64,000 bases of DNA, taken from positions 23,002 through 87,001 of the forward strand of contig CAJUGX010000006.1 in assembly GCA_910586385.1 (NCBI GenBank). Reading direction: 5' to 3'. The notes under the pieces are model-generated. The model saw nothing but the letters and a program-made list of their open reading frames with translations, searched no databases and was not told where the DNA came from. Positions 33,635 through 41,727 of the stretch are shown here, in pieces (the first letter of the stretch is position 1; each line of letters opens with the position of its first letter). The translations under genes and the position numbers were made by a program. The stretch comes from an uncultured Christensenella sp. GTDB taxonomy: Bacteria > Bacillota > Clostridia > Christensenellales > UBA1242.

Positions 33635-34966
33635 ATGGATAAAAAGTTGGAAGGGAAAAAGGTCTCTGCCATATGCTTGGGATGTGACAAAAACAGGGTT
33701 GACCTCGAAAAAATGCTGTTTAGACTTAAGGACTATGGCTTTGAGATTGTCGAGGATTGCAATGAGGCAAACATCGTCATCGTAAACACCTGTGCGTTCA
33801 TTTCGCCAGCAAGAAAAGAGGCTCTTGACAACATCTTTGACATGCTTCTTTTGAAAGAAAAAGGGCGTGTTGAGAAGGTGATTGTAAGTGGGTGTCTTGC
33901 TCAGAGATACAAAGATGATTTGCTCAAAGAAGTGCCTGAAGTTGATGCGTTTTTGTCAGCAAAAGACAACGAGAAAATCTGTGAAATTGTTGAAAAACTG
34001 TATGGGGTGAAAAAGAGCACAAGGGCTGCTGGTGATGGGAGAATTTTCACAAGCCGTGGCTCTTATGCTTACCTAAAGATTGCCGAAGGGTGCAACAATG
34101 TTTGCTCATACTGCACCATTCCAAGAATCAAAGGCAGATACACAAGTTTTGACATTGACTTGATTGTCAATGAAGCGAAATACCTTGCCAAAAACGGCAT
34201 AAAAGAACTTGTGCTTGTTGCTCAAGATGTGACAAGATATGGCGAGGATTTGTACAAGAAAAACTGCCTTGTCGACCTTTGCAAAAAGCTTGTCAAAATC
34301 CCTGAAATCAAGTGGATAAGACTGCATTATGCGTACCCAGAAAAGACAAGTGACGAGTTGTTGAAGTTTATTGAAAAAGAACCAAAAATGTGCAAATATT
34401 TGGATATTCCGCTTCAACATATTGATGATGGAATCTTGGCATCAATGAGAAGACGCCATGATGAAAATGCGACAAGAACACTGATTGAAAAGTTGCACAA
34501 TGAGTATAAGGACATTGCTCTTAGGACAACCTTCATCGTGGGTTATCCAGGCGAGACAAGAAAAGAATTTAAGAAACTTTGCAGGTTTGTTGTGAACGAA
34601 AAATTTGACTATGCTGGATTCTTCCCATTCTATAAAGAAGAAAACACTCCAAGTTTCTTCATGGGTGGACAGCTTTCAAATTTCACAAAGCAAAGAAGAT
34701 TCAAGAAAATTTCACGCATTCAAACAAAAGTTGCAAGCGAGAAGGCAAGAGAGAGAATTGGCAATGTGTACAAGACTTTGATTGATTATTTCGATGAGTC
34801 AAAGGGCGTTTATGTTGGACATACCGAATTTTTGTCTCCAACAGTTGACTTTGGTGTTGAAATTGAAGATAATAAAAACATAGAGATTGGCAAGTTTGTT
34901 GATGTCAGATTTGTCGATTTTGATGGAGAAAATTATAAAGGAGAATATTATGAATTTACCAAATAG
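33635..34966 (+). CDS. rimO: Ribosomal protein S12 methylthiotransferase RimO
   Basis: A radical-SAM methylthiotransferase that modifies the conserved Asp of ribosomal protein S12. The 443 residues contain the N-terminal UPF0004 domain with cluster cysteines (CLGCDKNRVDLE, NTCAFI, SGCLAQRY), the radical-SAM motif CNNVCSYCTIP, and a C-terminal TRAM-like region (about 375-443, TLIDYFDESKGVYVGHTEF). The CDKNRVD wording, a variant of the CPKNLVD seen in RimO, separates it from MiaB. AAAGGA precedes the ATG, 17 bases after ftsK. Confidence 0.94.
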   Translation: MDKKLEGKKVSAICLGCDKNRVDLEKMLFRLKDYGFEIVEDCNEANIVIVNTCAFISPARKEALDNIFDMLLLKEKGRVEKVIVSGCLAQRYKDDLLKEVPEVDAFLSAKDNEKICEIVEKLYGVKKSTRAAGDGRIFTSRGSYAYLKIAEGCNNVCSYCTIPRIKGRYTSFDIDLIVNEAKYLAKNGIKELVLVAQDVTRYGEDLYKKNCLVDLCKKLVKIPEIKWIRLHYAYPEKTSDELLKFIEKEPKMCKYLDIPLQHIDDGILASMRRRHDENATRTLIEKLHNEYKDIALRTTFIVGYPGETRKEFKKLCRFVVNEKFDYAGFFPFYKEENTPSFFMGGQLSNFTKQRRFKKISRIQTKVASEKARERIGNVYKTLIDYFDESKGVYVGHTEFLSPTVDFGVEIEDNKNIEIGKFVDVRFVDFDGENYKGEYYEFTK

Positions 34967-35582
34967 AATCACGGTCGCAAGAATTTGCATGATTCCACTT
35001 TTCGTCTTCTTCTATATGGCAGACTTTATTCCAGGTGGATATGGCAAGTTGGCTGCAGTGCTCGTTTTTGCTGCCGCAAGTTTTACTGATTTCCTTGATG
35101 GAAAAATCGCGAGAAAAAGAGGTCTTGTGACAAACCTTGGGAAATTTCTTGACCCAATCGCAGACAAAGTGTTGGTTATGGCGGGGCTTATCCTTATTTG
35201 TGCGTATCCAATTGTTCCAAACGGCGGGACTGTTGTTGCTCCAGCAATTACACCAGAATATATCGGAATCACATTTGCAATCATTGTGCTTGCAAGAGAA
35301 CTCATCGTAAGTGCTTTCAGACTTATTGCGGCTTCAAAAAACTTTGTTATTGCTGCTGATATGTATGGAAAAGTCAAGACTGTTTTCCAAATGATAACAC
35401 TTATTTTCTACTTTGTTTTGGCATTCTTGATTCAAGGATTTTATTCAAACATTGCGGGGACTGCATTCACAGTTTTGTGTATCATCGGATATGTGCTTAT
35501 TGCAATCACAACAATCTTGACTATCATTTCTGGATTCAACTATATTTGGAAAAATAGACAGGTGTTTAAGGATGAAAAATAG
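34950..35582 (+). CDS. pgsA: CDP-diacylglycerol-glycerol-3-phosphate phosphatidyltransferase
   Basis: Makes phosphatidylglycerol phosphate in the membrane. The 210-residue chain begins MNLPNRITVARICMIPLF, the standard PgsA start, and contains the full CDP-alcohol phosphotransferase motif DFLDGKIARKRGLVTNLGKF followed by LDPIADK, with all metal-binding Asp residues. Five to six helices. AAAGGAG precedes the ATG at 34950, which lies inside rimO (17-base overlap). Position between rimO and the cinA-like gene, upstream of recA, is the classic clostridial order. Confidence 0.95.
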   Translation: MNLPNRITVARICMIPLFVFFYMADFIPGGYGKLAAVLVFAAASFTDFLDGKIARKRGLVTNLGKFLDPIADKVLVMAGLILICAYPIVPNGGTVVAPAITPEYIGITFAIIVLARELIVSAFRLIAASKNFVIAADMYGKVKTVFQMITLIFYFVLAFLIQGFYSNIAGTAFTVLCIIGYVLIAITTILTIISGFNYIWKNRQVFKDEK

Positions 35583-36591
35583 AGTTTTTGTTTATGACAA
35601 AAGTCAAAATTTAATCTCAAAATATATAGAGAAAATGGAAAAGTTTCTTCTTTTGAGGGGGCTTTTCGATTTTTCGTTTTTGACATCAACTGATTTTGAA
35701 GAATTTCAAGAGAGTCTGAATGGAAAGCGAGAAAATGGCTCAACTTTTGTCATCATTTGTGACAACGACAAACTTGACAAAGCTCTTGAAACAATCAAAA
35801 CTGATGATGACAAGTTGACTTTGGTGGATGAGCAGGCGATTAAACTTGAAAATGAGACCAGTGGTGAGAAGATGATTTTTGTCCCATTTGAGTTGAACTT
35901 TGAAAGTTTTTTGAATGATTTTTTGCCAGAGAAGGAAGTGTTTGTTTGCTCTATATTTGGCAAAAGCCGAAAGTTTGTTGATGACAAGTTTTCAGAATTG
36001 AAAAATCGGGAAGAACTCAATTATGAAATAATAACAAAACATCGCTATTTACATATTGTTTATTCTTCTGGAGTGATTGCTGATGATTGCCTTGAACGTG
36101 ATTTTGGCGAAAGCGTTTTTTCAAAAGATGTTTTGCGATTTGGGGAAGATGAAAAAACTTTGCAACATGTCATAAATGATATTTTGACAGTCAACAAGAA
36201 GAGGTTGACGGTTGTTGAACATAGCAAAAATGGAAGGCTTTTCTCAAATCTCGATTGTGATGGATTGGTTGCCCGAGATGCCGAGGACTTCAAGAAATTT
36301 GGAGTTTCGCAAGAGGTGATGGACGGGGACAACTTTGGTAAAGAAGCGACATATATTTTGTCAAAATTTGCTTTGGAAGACACCAAATGTGATTTTGTTT
36401 TGACTGTTTGTGATGGTATGGGCTTTGATGAAAAGACATATATCTCTGTTGGGGATAAAGATGTTGTTCACCTTTATTCTTCTGTGTTTGAAGAGAATGA
36501 TGATAGAGTTGAGATTTTGTCGGACTTTGCGTTGTTTAGGTTGTTATGTTTCTTGAAAAAACACAAATTTGAATCTGCGATTGTTGAGTAA
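35572..36591 (+). CDS. Divergent CinA-like protein
   Basis: A 339-residue protein in the place of cinA, between pgsA and recA. Its C-terminal half follows the CinA (PncC-like) domain: LTVVEHSKNGRLFSNLDCDG parallels LTVAESCTGGLLA, and the KKFGVSQEVM, GKEATYILSKFA and DFVLTVCDG segments parallel the rest. Residues 115-165 (VFVCSIFGKSRKFVDDKF) fit the CinA linker. The N-terminal molybdopterin-binding-like domain is reduced to about 110 poorly recognisable residues, compared with about 170 in normal CinA. Key Ser, Thr and Gly residues of the deamidase motif are replaced (HSKNG), so PncC activity is unlikely. It overlaps pgsA by 11 bases. Confidence 0.65.
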   Translation: MKNRVFVYDKSQNLISKYIEKMEKFLLLRGLFDFSFLTSTDFEEFQESLNGKRENGSTFVIICDNDKLDKALETIKTDDDKLTLVDEQAIKLENETSGEKMIFVPFELNFESFLNDFLPEKEVFVCSIFGKSRKFVDDKFSELKNREELNYEIITKHRYLHIVYSSGVIADDCLERDFGESVFSKDVLRFGEDEKTLQHVINDILTVNKKRLTVVEHSKNGRLFSNLDCDGLVARDAEDFKKFGVSQEVMDGDNFGKEATYILSKFALEDTKCDFVLTVCDGMGFDEKTYISVGDKDVVHLYSSVFEENDDRVEILSDFALFRLLCFLKKHKFESAIVE

Positions 36592-36597
36592 TTCGTT

Positions 36598-36625
36598 TTG
36601 AAAAATCTTTTGATTTTGATATAAT
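36598..36625 (+). promoter_or_regulatory. Promoter of recA
   Basis: TTGAAA (36598-36603), 16 bases, TATAAT (36620-36625), then AGGAG and the ATG. I did not see a LexA-type GAAC-N4-GTTC box here. Confidence 0.65.
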
Positions 36626-36644
36626 ATTTTTATAGGAGAAATTT

Positions 36645-37685
36645 ATGGCAGAAAAAGAAAAGAAAGATCCAAGAGAAGAGGCGCTTGAGCAAGCCCTTTT
36701 GAAGATTGAAAAAGACTTCGGAAAAGGTGCAATCATGAAGCTTGGTGACAGCGAACATCAGAAAGTTGATGTTATACCAACAGGTTGTTTGACACTTGAC
36801 CTTGCTCTTGGAATCGGTGGTATCCCTCGTGGAAGAATTGTTGAAATTTATGGACCAGAATCTTCTGGAAAGACAACCGTTTCACTTCATATTGTTGCAG
36901 AAGCACAAAAACTTGGCGGTCGTGCTGCGTTTATTGATGCAGAACACGCACTTGACCCAGTTTATGCTGAGCACCTTGGGGTAAACACAAAAGAGTTGTA
37001 TGTTGCACAACCAGACGATGGTGAGCAAGCTCTCAACATTTGTGACACACTTATCCGTTCTGGGGCTTTCGACATCATTGTAATCGACTCTGTTGCTGCT
37101 CTTACACCAAAGGCTGAAATCGATGGTGAAATGGGCGACAACCATGTCGGACTTCAGGCAAGAATGATGAGTCAAGCACTCAGAAAAATGACATCTGTTT
37201 CAAGCAAGAGCAAAACTGCTGTTGTTTTCATCAACCAACTTCGTGAAAAGATTGGGGTTATGTTTGGAAATCCAGAAACAACAACTGGTGGAAAGGCTCT
37301 CAAGTTTTACGCAAGCATCCGTCTTGATGTGAGAAAAGCAGACACCATCAAAGATGGACAAAATGTCATCGGAAATAGAACAAAGGTCAAAGTTGTCAAA
37401 AACAAAATGGCACCACCATTCAAGGTTGCTGAATTTGACATTATGTATGGCACAGGGATTTCTCAATCTGGTTGCATTTTGGACACTGCAATCAACCTCG
37501 ACATAATCAAAAAGTCAGGGGCTTGGTTCTCTTACAACGATGAAAAGATTGGTCAGGGTAAGGAAAACACAAAGATTTATCTTGAGAAAAATCCTGAGGT
37601 TTGCGCTGAAATCGAAGCAAAAATCAGAGATATCCTCTCTGGAAACGGTGACACTGCAGCTGAGGCTGAGGATATTGAAGAATAA
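36645..37685 (+). CDS. recA: Recombinase RecA
   Basis: Forms the ATP-dependent filament on single-stranded DNA for homologous recombination and SOS induction. The 346 residues are standard. Walker A is YGPESSGKTT (residues 70-77), followed by AFIDAEHALDPVYAE, IIVIDSVAALTPKAEIDGEMGD, FINQLREKIGVMFGNPETTTGG and a C-terminal domain with an acidic tail (DTAAEAEDIEE). AGGAG precedes the ATG. It has its own promoter within the rimO-pgsA-cinA-recA neighbourhood. Confidence 0.98.
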   Translation: MAEKEKKDPREEALEQALLKIEKDFGKGAIMKLGDSEHQKVDVIPTGCLTLDLALGIGGIPRGRIVEIYGPESSGKTTVSLHIVAEAQKLGGRAAFIDAEHALDPVYAEHLGVNTKELYVAQPDDGEQALNICDTLIRSGAFDIIVIDSVAALTPKAEIDGEMGDNHVGLQARMMSQALRKMTSVSSKSKTAVVFINQLREKIGVMFGNPETTTGGKALKFYASIRLDVRKADTIKDGQNVIGNRTKVKVVKNKMAPPFKVAEFDIMYGTGISQSGCILDTAINLDIIKKSGAWFSYNDEKIGQGKENTKIYLEKNPEVCAEIEAKIRDILSGNGDTAAEAEDIEE

Positions 37686-37917
37686 ATTCAAAATTATCTC
37701 AAATCACAAGAGACTGTTCGCATGGACAGTCTTTTCTTGCATTTTGATGGTTGTTGGGTTTTTGCATATACCTATTTTGGTGTGTTGCGGTGTAAATGTC
37801 TTTGCACTTAGGGGACTTCTTGCAATCACTGCATTGCCTATCGTTGCAATTTTTGTCATTCCGATTTCAATTTGTGTTTTGAAGTGGGATAAAATAAGGA
37901 AAGATACAAAAAAATAA
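37675..37917 (+). CDS. Small membrane protein overlapping recA
   Basis: An 80-residue protein with a basic N-terminus and two hydrophobic segments (about residues 18-42 and 48-68) followed by a basic end. The best start is TTG at 37675, inside the last codons of recA, with GAGG 9 bases upstream. It yields MKNKFKIISNHKRL, a normal beginning for a small membrane protein. The first ATG in frame (37747) would cut into the first helix. Family and role unknown; co-transcription with recA is likely since no terminator lies between them. Confidence 0.55.
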   Translation: MKNKFKIISNHKRLFAWTVFSCILMVVGFLHIPILVCCGVNVFALRGLLAITALPIVAIFVIPISICVLKWDKIRKDTKK

Positions 37918-37943
37918 GCAGACTGGTTGTCGCTTATTTTTTA
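37911..37943. terminator. Bidirectional terminator after recA and the small membrane gene
   Basis: AAATAAGC pairs with GCTTATTT around a 12-base loop, with T runs on both strands. The ascending arm includes the stop codon at 37915. Confidence 0.75.
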
Positions 37944-37954
37944 TGTTTTGAAAA

Positions 37955-38230
37955 TCATTCTGCGTCTTTGTTTGCAGTGTTGGTTGTGGTGTTCTTTGTC
38001 TTCTCTTCTTTCCTGCAATAGAGGAGGTCACAGATTCTGCCAAGTCCATAGAGGATGAGCGTGCTTGAAATCATTGATGCCATTCCACTTAAAAATGTCA
38101 TAAAGTTTTCTGTCTTTGCACTGTTGTAAATTGCCAAAATGAAGAGCAATGCTCCAACAACAAGTGCTGAAATTTCGAAAACATAGAAAATTGCCTTTCC
38201 GACACTGCTTTTTGAGTTTGCTTTGAACAT
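37955..38230 (-). CDS. Small two-helix membrane protein, function unknown
   Basis: A 91-residue protein with two hydrophobic segments (about residues 12-35 and 42-65) and a hydrophilic, Lys/Thr/Asn-rich end. I chose the ATG at 38230, with GGAG 5 bases upstream; the frame is open to 38344 but that runs into the PBP gene. It is not a family I know. Its own promoter lies in the 3' end of the PBP gene. Confidence 0.6.
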   Translation of the reverse strand: MFKANSKSSVGKAIFYVFEISALVVGALLFILAIYNSAKTENFMTFLSGMASMISSTLILYGLGRICDLLYCRKEEKTKNTTTNTANKDAE

Positions 38231-38259
38231 AATTTTCTCCTTTTTCTCTCTATAGTAAT

Positions 38260-38288
38260 AGTATAACATTATTCGAAAGAAATTGAAA
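38260..38288 (-). promoter_or_regulatory. Promoter of the small two-helix membrane gene
   Basis: On the minus strand TTTCAA (38283-38288), 17 bases, TATACT (38260-38265), just after the PBP stop codon. Confidence 0.45.
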
Positions 38289-40523
38289 CTAAATATACCA
38301 TTTTTTATGCTCAGAATTTGAATTTGTTGTGTTGGTTTTGACAAGTTTGAATTCTTTTTCCACTTTTGACTTGTTGTTTCCTTGGTAAGAGGCTATGATT
38401 TTGAGCTCGCTTTCTTTTGATGTCAGAGGCAGTCGAATTTCAATTTTTTCTTGTTTGTTTTTGATTGTTTGATGTGGTATGTTGTCTTTGAAAATTTGAT
38501 ATTCAATATGTTTTTCTGCTTGAAGGGTGAGAATGGCTTGGTTTTGCTTTACGCTGCAATCGGCGTTGATGACAGGATTTTCTGTGAAATTTTTGGACGC
38601 TTCGGTTGGCATGTTGAATCTTGAGAAGAGAACTTCTTCTGTGAATCTGTCTGGACTGTAAGGGCTAGCAAGCACAATTCGATGTTCATTTTCTTTGGTG
38701 AGAGAGTCAATCCTTGCGGTTGTTATGCTTGATGGCACTTCAAACTCTGTTTTTTCATAGACTTGAGAAGTTATGTATGATTTCATGGTGTTTGTCGGCT
38801 GATTTCCGCTTGAGATTTTGCTTGGTTTGTTTGAAAGCTCGCCATACCAAATCCCGATTGTTTCTTCTGGGCAGAAGGTAATGTTGTAAGCATCAATGTT
38901 GCCGTCTTTTTTGCCAACTGTCCCAGTCTTTGAAGCGACTTCGGTTGAGGTTATGTCAGACAATTTTCTGGCTGTGCCGGTTTTTGCTGTCTCTTGCAAG
39001 ATGTTTGTCATAAGATATGCACTGTCCTCTCTGAAAACCATTTGAGGCTGCGGCTTGTGAAGATAGACGATTTTGCCGTTTCCGTCTGTTATGTATTGGA
39101 CAAAATGTGAAGGAGAAAACTGTCCGCCATTTGGAAAAACTGTGTATGCGGTGGCGAGGTCTTTGAGATTGCAACCATAGGTCATTCCGCCGAGTGCGAG
39201 GGCATAACTGTCATCTTTTTCGTCAAAAGAAAGTCCGAGTCTTTTTGCATATGCAATGCCAGTGTCAATGCCGATATAACTGAGAACTTTGATTGCGGGG
39301 ATGTTGCTTGAGGTTTTTACGGCGTCCGTTATTGAAAGGTAACCAGCATATTTTTTGTTGACATTTTCGGGACTATAATCTCCAATTTTGAGCGGCTCAT
39401 CAAGGATTTGTGTGCATGGAGCAATGACATTTTCGTTGAGGGCTGGGGCATAGACAAGAAGTGGTTTCAAGCATGATGCGGGCTGTCTTTTTATGTCCAA
39501 GATTCGATAGTCGCTGTCGGCAACAAAAGCTTTGACGCCGTGGGACTCGTTGTCAATGATTATGCCAGCACTTGACATATTTTCGACTTTGCTCTCAGAG
39601 AATGCATCTTTGAGTGCGTTTTGTTTTTCTTCATCAAAATATGTGTGAATTTTGTACCCACCGATGGCAAGTTGTTTTGGTGTGAGACCAAGAAGTTTTG
39701 CTGCTTCATCAATGCTTGCCTGCGAATATGAGTTGATTTTGTTTGTGCTGCGCTGGTGTTTTGAAAGGGTGAGCGGCTTGCTTTGGGCGGTGAGCATTTG
39801 TTCGGATGAGATATGCCCATCTTTTTGCATTTCAGAAAGCACAAGGTCTCTTCTCTTTTTGCAAAGGTCTGGATTTGTCACTGGAGAATATCTGCTTGGG
39901 GATTTGATTATGCCTGCTAGAGTGCAAGACTCTTCAAGCGAAAGGTCTTTTGCACTTTTCCCAAAATAATATCTTGAAGCGTTTTCAATGCCATAGCAAT
40001 TGTTTCCATAAAAGATTATGTTTAGATAACTTTCCAGTATTTCATCCTTGCTGAAACTCTTCTCGAGTTTTTGAGTGAGAGCCACTTCTTTGAGTTTTCT
40101 GTCAAAGGTTTTTTCACTTGATAGGTGCGTGTTTTTGATGAGCTGTTGGCTGATTGTTGATGCACCTTCTTTGAGTTTTCCGCTCTTCAAATTGTTGAGC
40201 ATGGCTTTGAGGATACGCTTTTTGTTGAGTCCATTATGCTGATAAAAGGTTTTGTCTTCAATCGAGATAAATGCGAGTTTGGTGTGCTCAGGTAGGTCTT
40301 CGAGTTTGCAAAAATCACCATTGAATTGATTTTCGTCTTCCATCTTTACATTTGCTTTTGAAAAGACATCTATGGATAAAGATGGGGTGGTCAGTGCCTC
40401 GGCATTTAGTGGAAGTCTTTTGTATTTCAAATAATTTGATCCTAAGTATGTTCCAGCAAATGTTGTGGCAAAAACCCCAGCAAGCACAAATGAAATTAGA
40501 CAAATTTTGACAAATTTCTTCAT
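38289..40523 (-). CDS. Class A penicillin-binding protein
   Basis: A bifunctional peptidoglycan glycosyltransferase and transpeptidase of 744 residues. A membrane anchor is at about residues 7-28. The GT51 domain shows IEDKTFYQHNG (catalytic Glu89), EGASTISQQLIKN and RKLKEVALTQKLEK. The transpeptidase has SxxK as SCLK (350-353), SxN as SSN (405-407) and KTG (532-534). A further domain of about 150 residues (from about 590) resembles a beta-sandwich. All catalytic residues are present. The ribosome site is weak (AAGAAG). It is divergent from miaB with only 79 bases between. Confidence 0.93.
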   Translation of the reverse strand: MKKFVKICLISFVLAGVFATTFAGTYLGSNYLKYKRLPLNAEALTTPSLSIDVFSKANVKMEDENQFNGDFCKLEDLPEHTKLAFISIEDKTFYQHNGLNKKRILKAMLNNLKSGKLKEGASTISQQLIKNTHLSSEKTFDRKLKEVALTQKLEKSFSKDEILESYLNIIFYGNNCYGIENASRYYFGKSAKDLSLEESCTLAGIIKSPSRYSPVTNPDLCKKRRDLVLSEMQKDGHISSEQMLTAQSKPLTLSKHQRSTNKINSYSQASIDEAAKLLGLTPKQLAIGGYKIHTYFDEEKQNALKDAFSESKVENMSSAGIIIDNESHGVKAFVADSDYRILDIKRQPASCLKPLLVYAPALNENVIAPCTQILDEPLKIGDYSPENVNKKYAGYLSITDAVKTSSNIPAIKVLSYIGIDTGIAYAKRLGLSFDEKDDSYALALGGMTYGCNLKDLATAYTVFPNGGQFSPSHFVQYITDGNGKIVYLHKPQPQMVFREDSAYLMTNILQETAKTGTARKLSDITSTEVASKTGTVGKKDGNIDAYNITFCPEETIGIWYGELSNKPSKISSGNQPTNTMKSYITSQVYEKTEFEVPSSITTARIDSLTKENEHRIVLASPYSPDRFTEEVLFSRFNMPTEASKNFTENPVINADCSVKQNQAILTLQAEKHIEYQIFKDNIPHQTIKNKQEKIEIRLPLTSKESELKIIASYQGNNKSKVEKEFKLVKTNTTNSNSEHKKWYI

Positions 40524-40566
40524 TGCTTCTTATTGTGCTTTTATTTGCTGAAATTATTCTGATTGC

Positions 40567-40595
40567 TTGCCTTAAAAATGAAATTTTTGTATAAT
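40567..40595 (+). promoter_or_regulatory. Promoter of miaB, placed for a leaderless transcript
   Basis: TTGCCT (40567-40572), 17 bases, TATAAT (40590-40595), then 7 bases to the ATG at 40603. No Shine-Dalgarno is present. Confidence 0.75.
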
Positions 40596-40602
40596 ATCTA
40601 TT

Positions 40603-41727
40603 ATGAAATATTTTATTGTTACATACGGGTGCCAGATGAATGTGCACGAATCAGAAAAACTTGCCGCAATTTGCGAAAGAATGGGCTACTCACTCGCTGA
40701 AAAGAGAGAAGATGCAGAACTTATCATATTCAACACGTGTGCCATAAGAGAGGGCGCTGAAGACCGAGTTTTCGGAAATGTTGGGGCATTGAAAAAACTT
40801 AAGAAGAAAAAACCAAACATAATCATCGCTGTTTGTGGGTGCATGACTCAGAAAGAGACAACTGCAAACCACATAATGAGGACGTTTCCTTTTGTTGATA
40901 TAGTGATTGGGACTTTCAACTTGCCAAACTTTGAATATTATGTCAATGCAGTCAAAAAAGGCAGACAACTTGAAATCTTGCAAGAGGGTGATATTGACGA
41001 GACGGTGCCATACAAGAGAACGAGTGGCGAGAACGCTTGGGTAAACATCATGCAAGGTTGCAACAACTTTTGCACTTATTGCATTGTGCCTTATGTGCGT
41101 GGAAGAGAAAAGAGCAGAAGTGAAGAAAACATCTTGAAGGAAATCCGTGAGGTTGTTGCAGAAGGGAAATACAAAAAAATCACTCTCCTTGGGCAAAATG
41201 TAAACTCTTATGGAAAAGACCTCGTGCCTGCAGTGTCATTTGCACAACTTCTCAGAGACATCTGTGCAATTCCTGGCGATTTCAAACTTTGGTTTATGAC
41301 TTCACATCCAAAGGATTTGACAGACGATGTGATTGATGTGATTGCTTCTGAGGAGAAGATTCTCAAAGACATCCATCTGCCAGCACAAAGTGGAAACAAC
41401 CGCATTTTGAATTTGATGAACAGACGCTATACAAGAGAAAAGTATCTTGGCATAATCAAGAAAATCAGAGAGAAAATCCCAAATTGCAGGATTACATCAG
41501 ATTTCATTGTAGGTTTTCCAACTGAGACTGAAGAAGAATTTCAAGATACAATGAGTCTTGTGGATGAGGTCAAATATGACAGCATTTTTGCGTTTATGTA
41601 TTCTCCAAGAGAGGGCACTGTCGCAAGCAGAATGGATGGGCAAGTCCCACAAGAAATCAAGCAAAGAAGGGTGAACGAACTTCTTGCACTTGAAAAGAAA
41701 ATCCAAAAACAGGAAGGTAAAAAATAA
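40603..41727 (+). CDS. miaB: tRNA-2-methylthio-N6-dimethylallyladenosine synthase MiaB, lacking TRAM
   Basis: Adds the 2-methylthio group to i6A37 of tRNAs, using two 4Fe-4S clusters. The N-terminal cluster cysteines are Cys10 (TYGCQMN), Cys46 (FNTCAIRE) and Cys80 (VCGCMTQ); the radical-SAM motif is CNNFCTYC (153-160). GREKSRS and TSHPKDLTDD are also typical. At 374 residues it is about 60-70 shorter than usual: it ends at RVNELLALEKKIQKQE, just where the TRAM RNA-binding domain should begin. mutS starts at the stop codon (TAATG), so there is no room for a frameshifted TRAM. The transcript appears leaderless. Confidence 0.92.
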   Translation: MKYFIVTYGCQMNVHESEKLAAICERMGYSLAEKREDAELIIFNTCAIREGAEDRVFGNVGALKKLKKKKPNIIIAVCGCMTQKETTANHIMRTFPFVDIVIGTFNLPNFEYYVNAVKKGRQLEILQEGDIDETVPYKRTSGENAWVNIMQGCNNFCTYCIVPYVRGREKSRSEENILKEIREVVAEGKYKKITLLGQNVNSYGKDLVPAVSFAQLLRDICAIPGDFKLWFMTSHPKDLTDDVIDVIASEEKILKDIHLPAQSGNNRILNLMNRRYTREKYLGIIKKIREKIPNCRITSDFIVGFPTETEEEFQDTMSLVDEVKYDSIFAFMYSPREGTVASRMDGQVPQEIKQRRVNELLALEKKIQKQEGKK

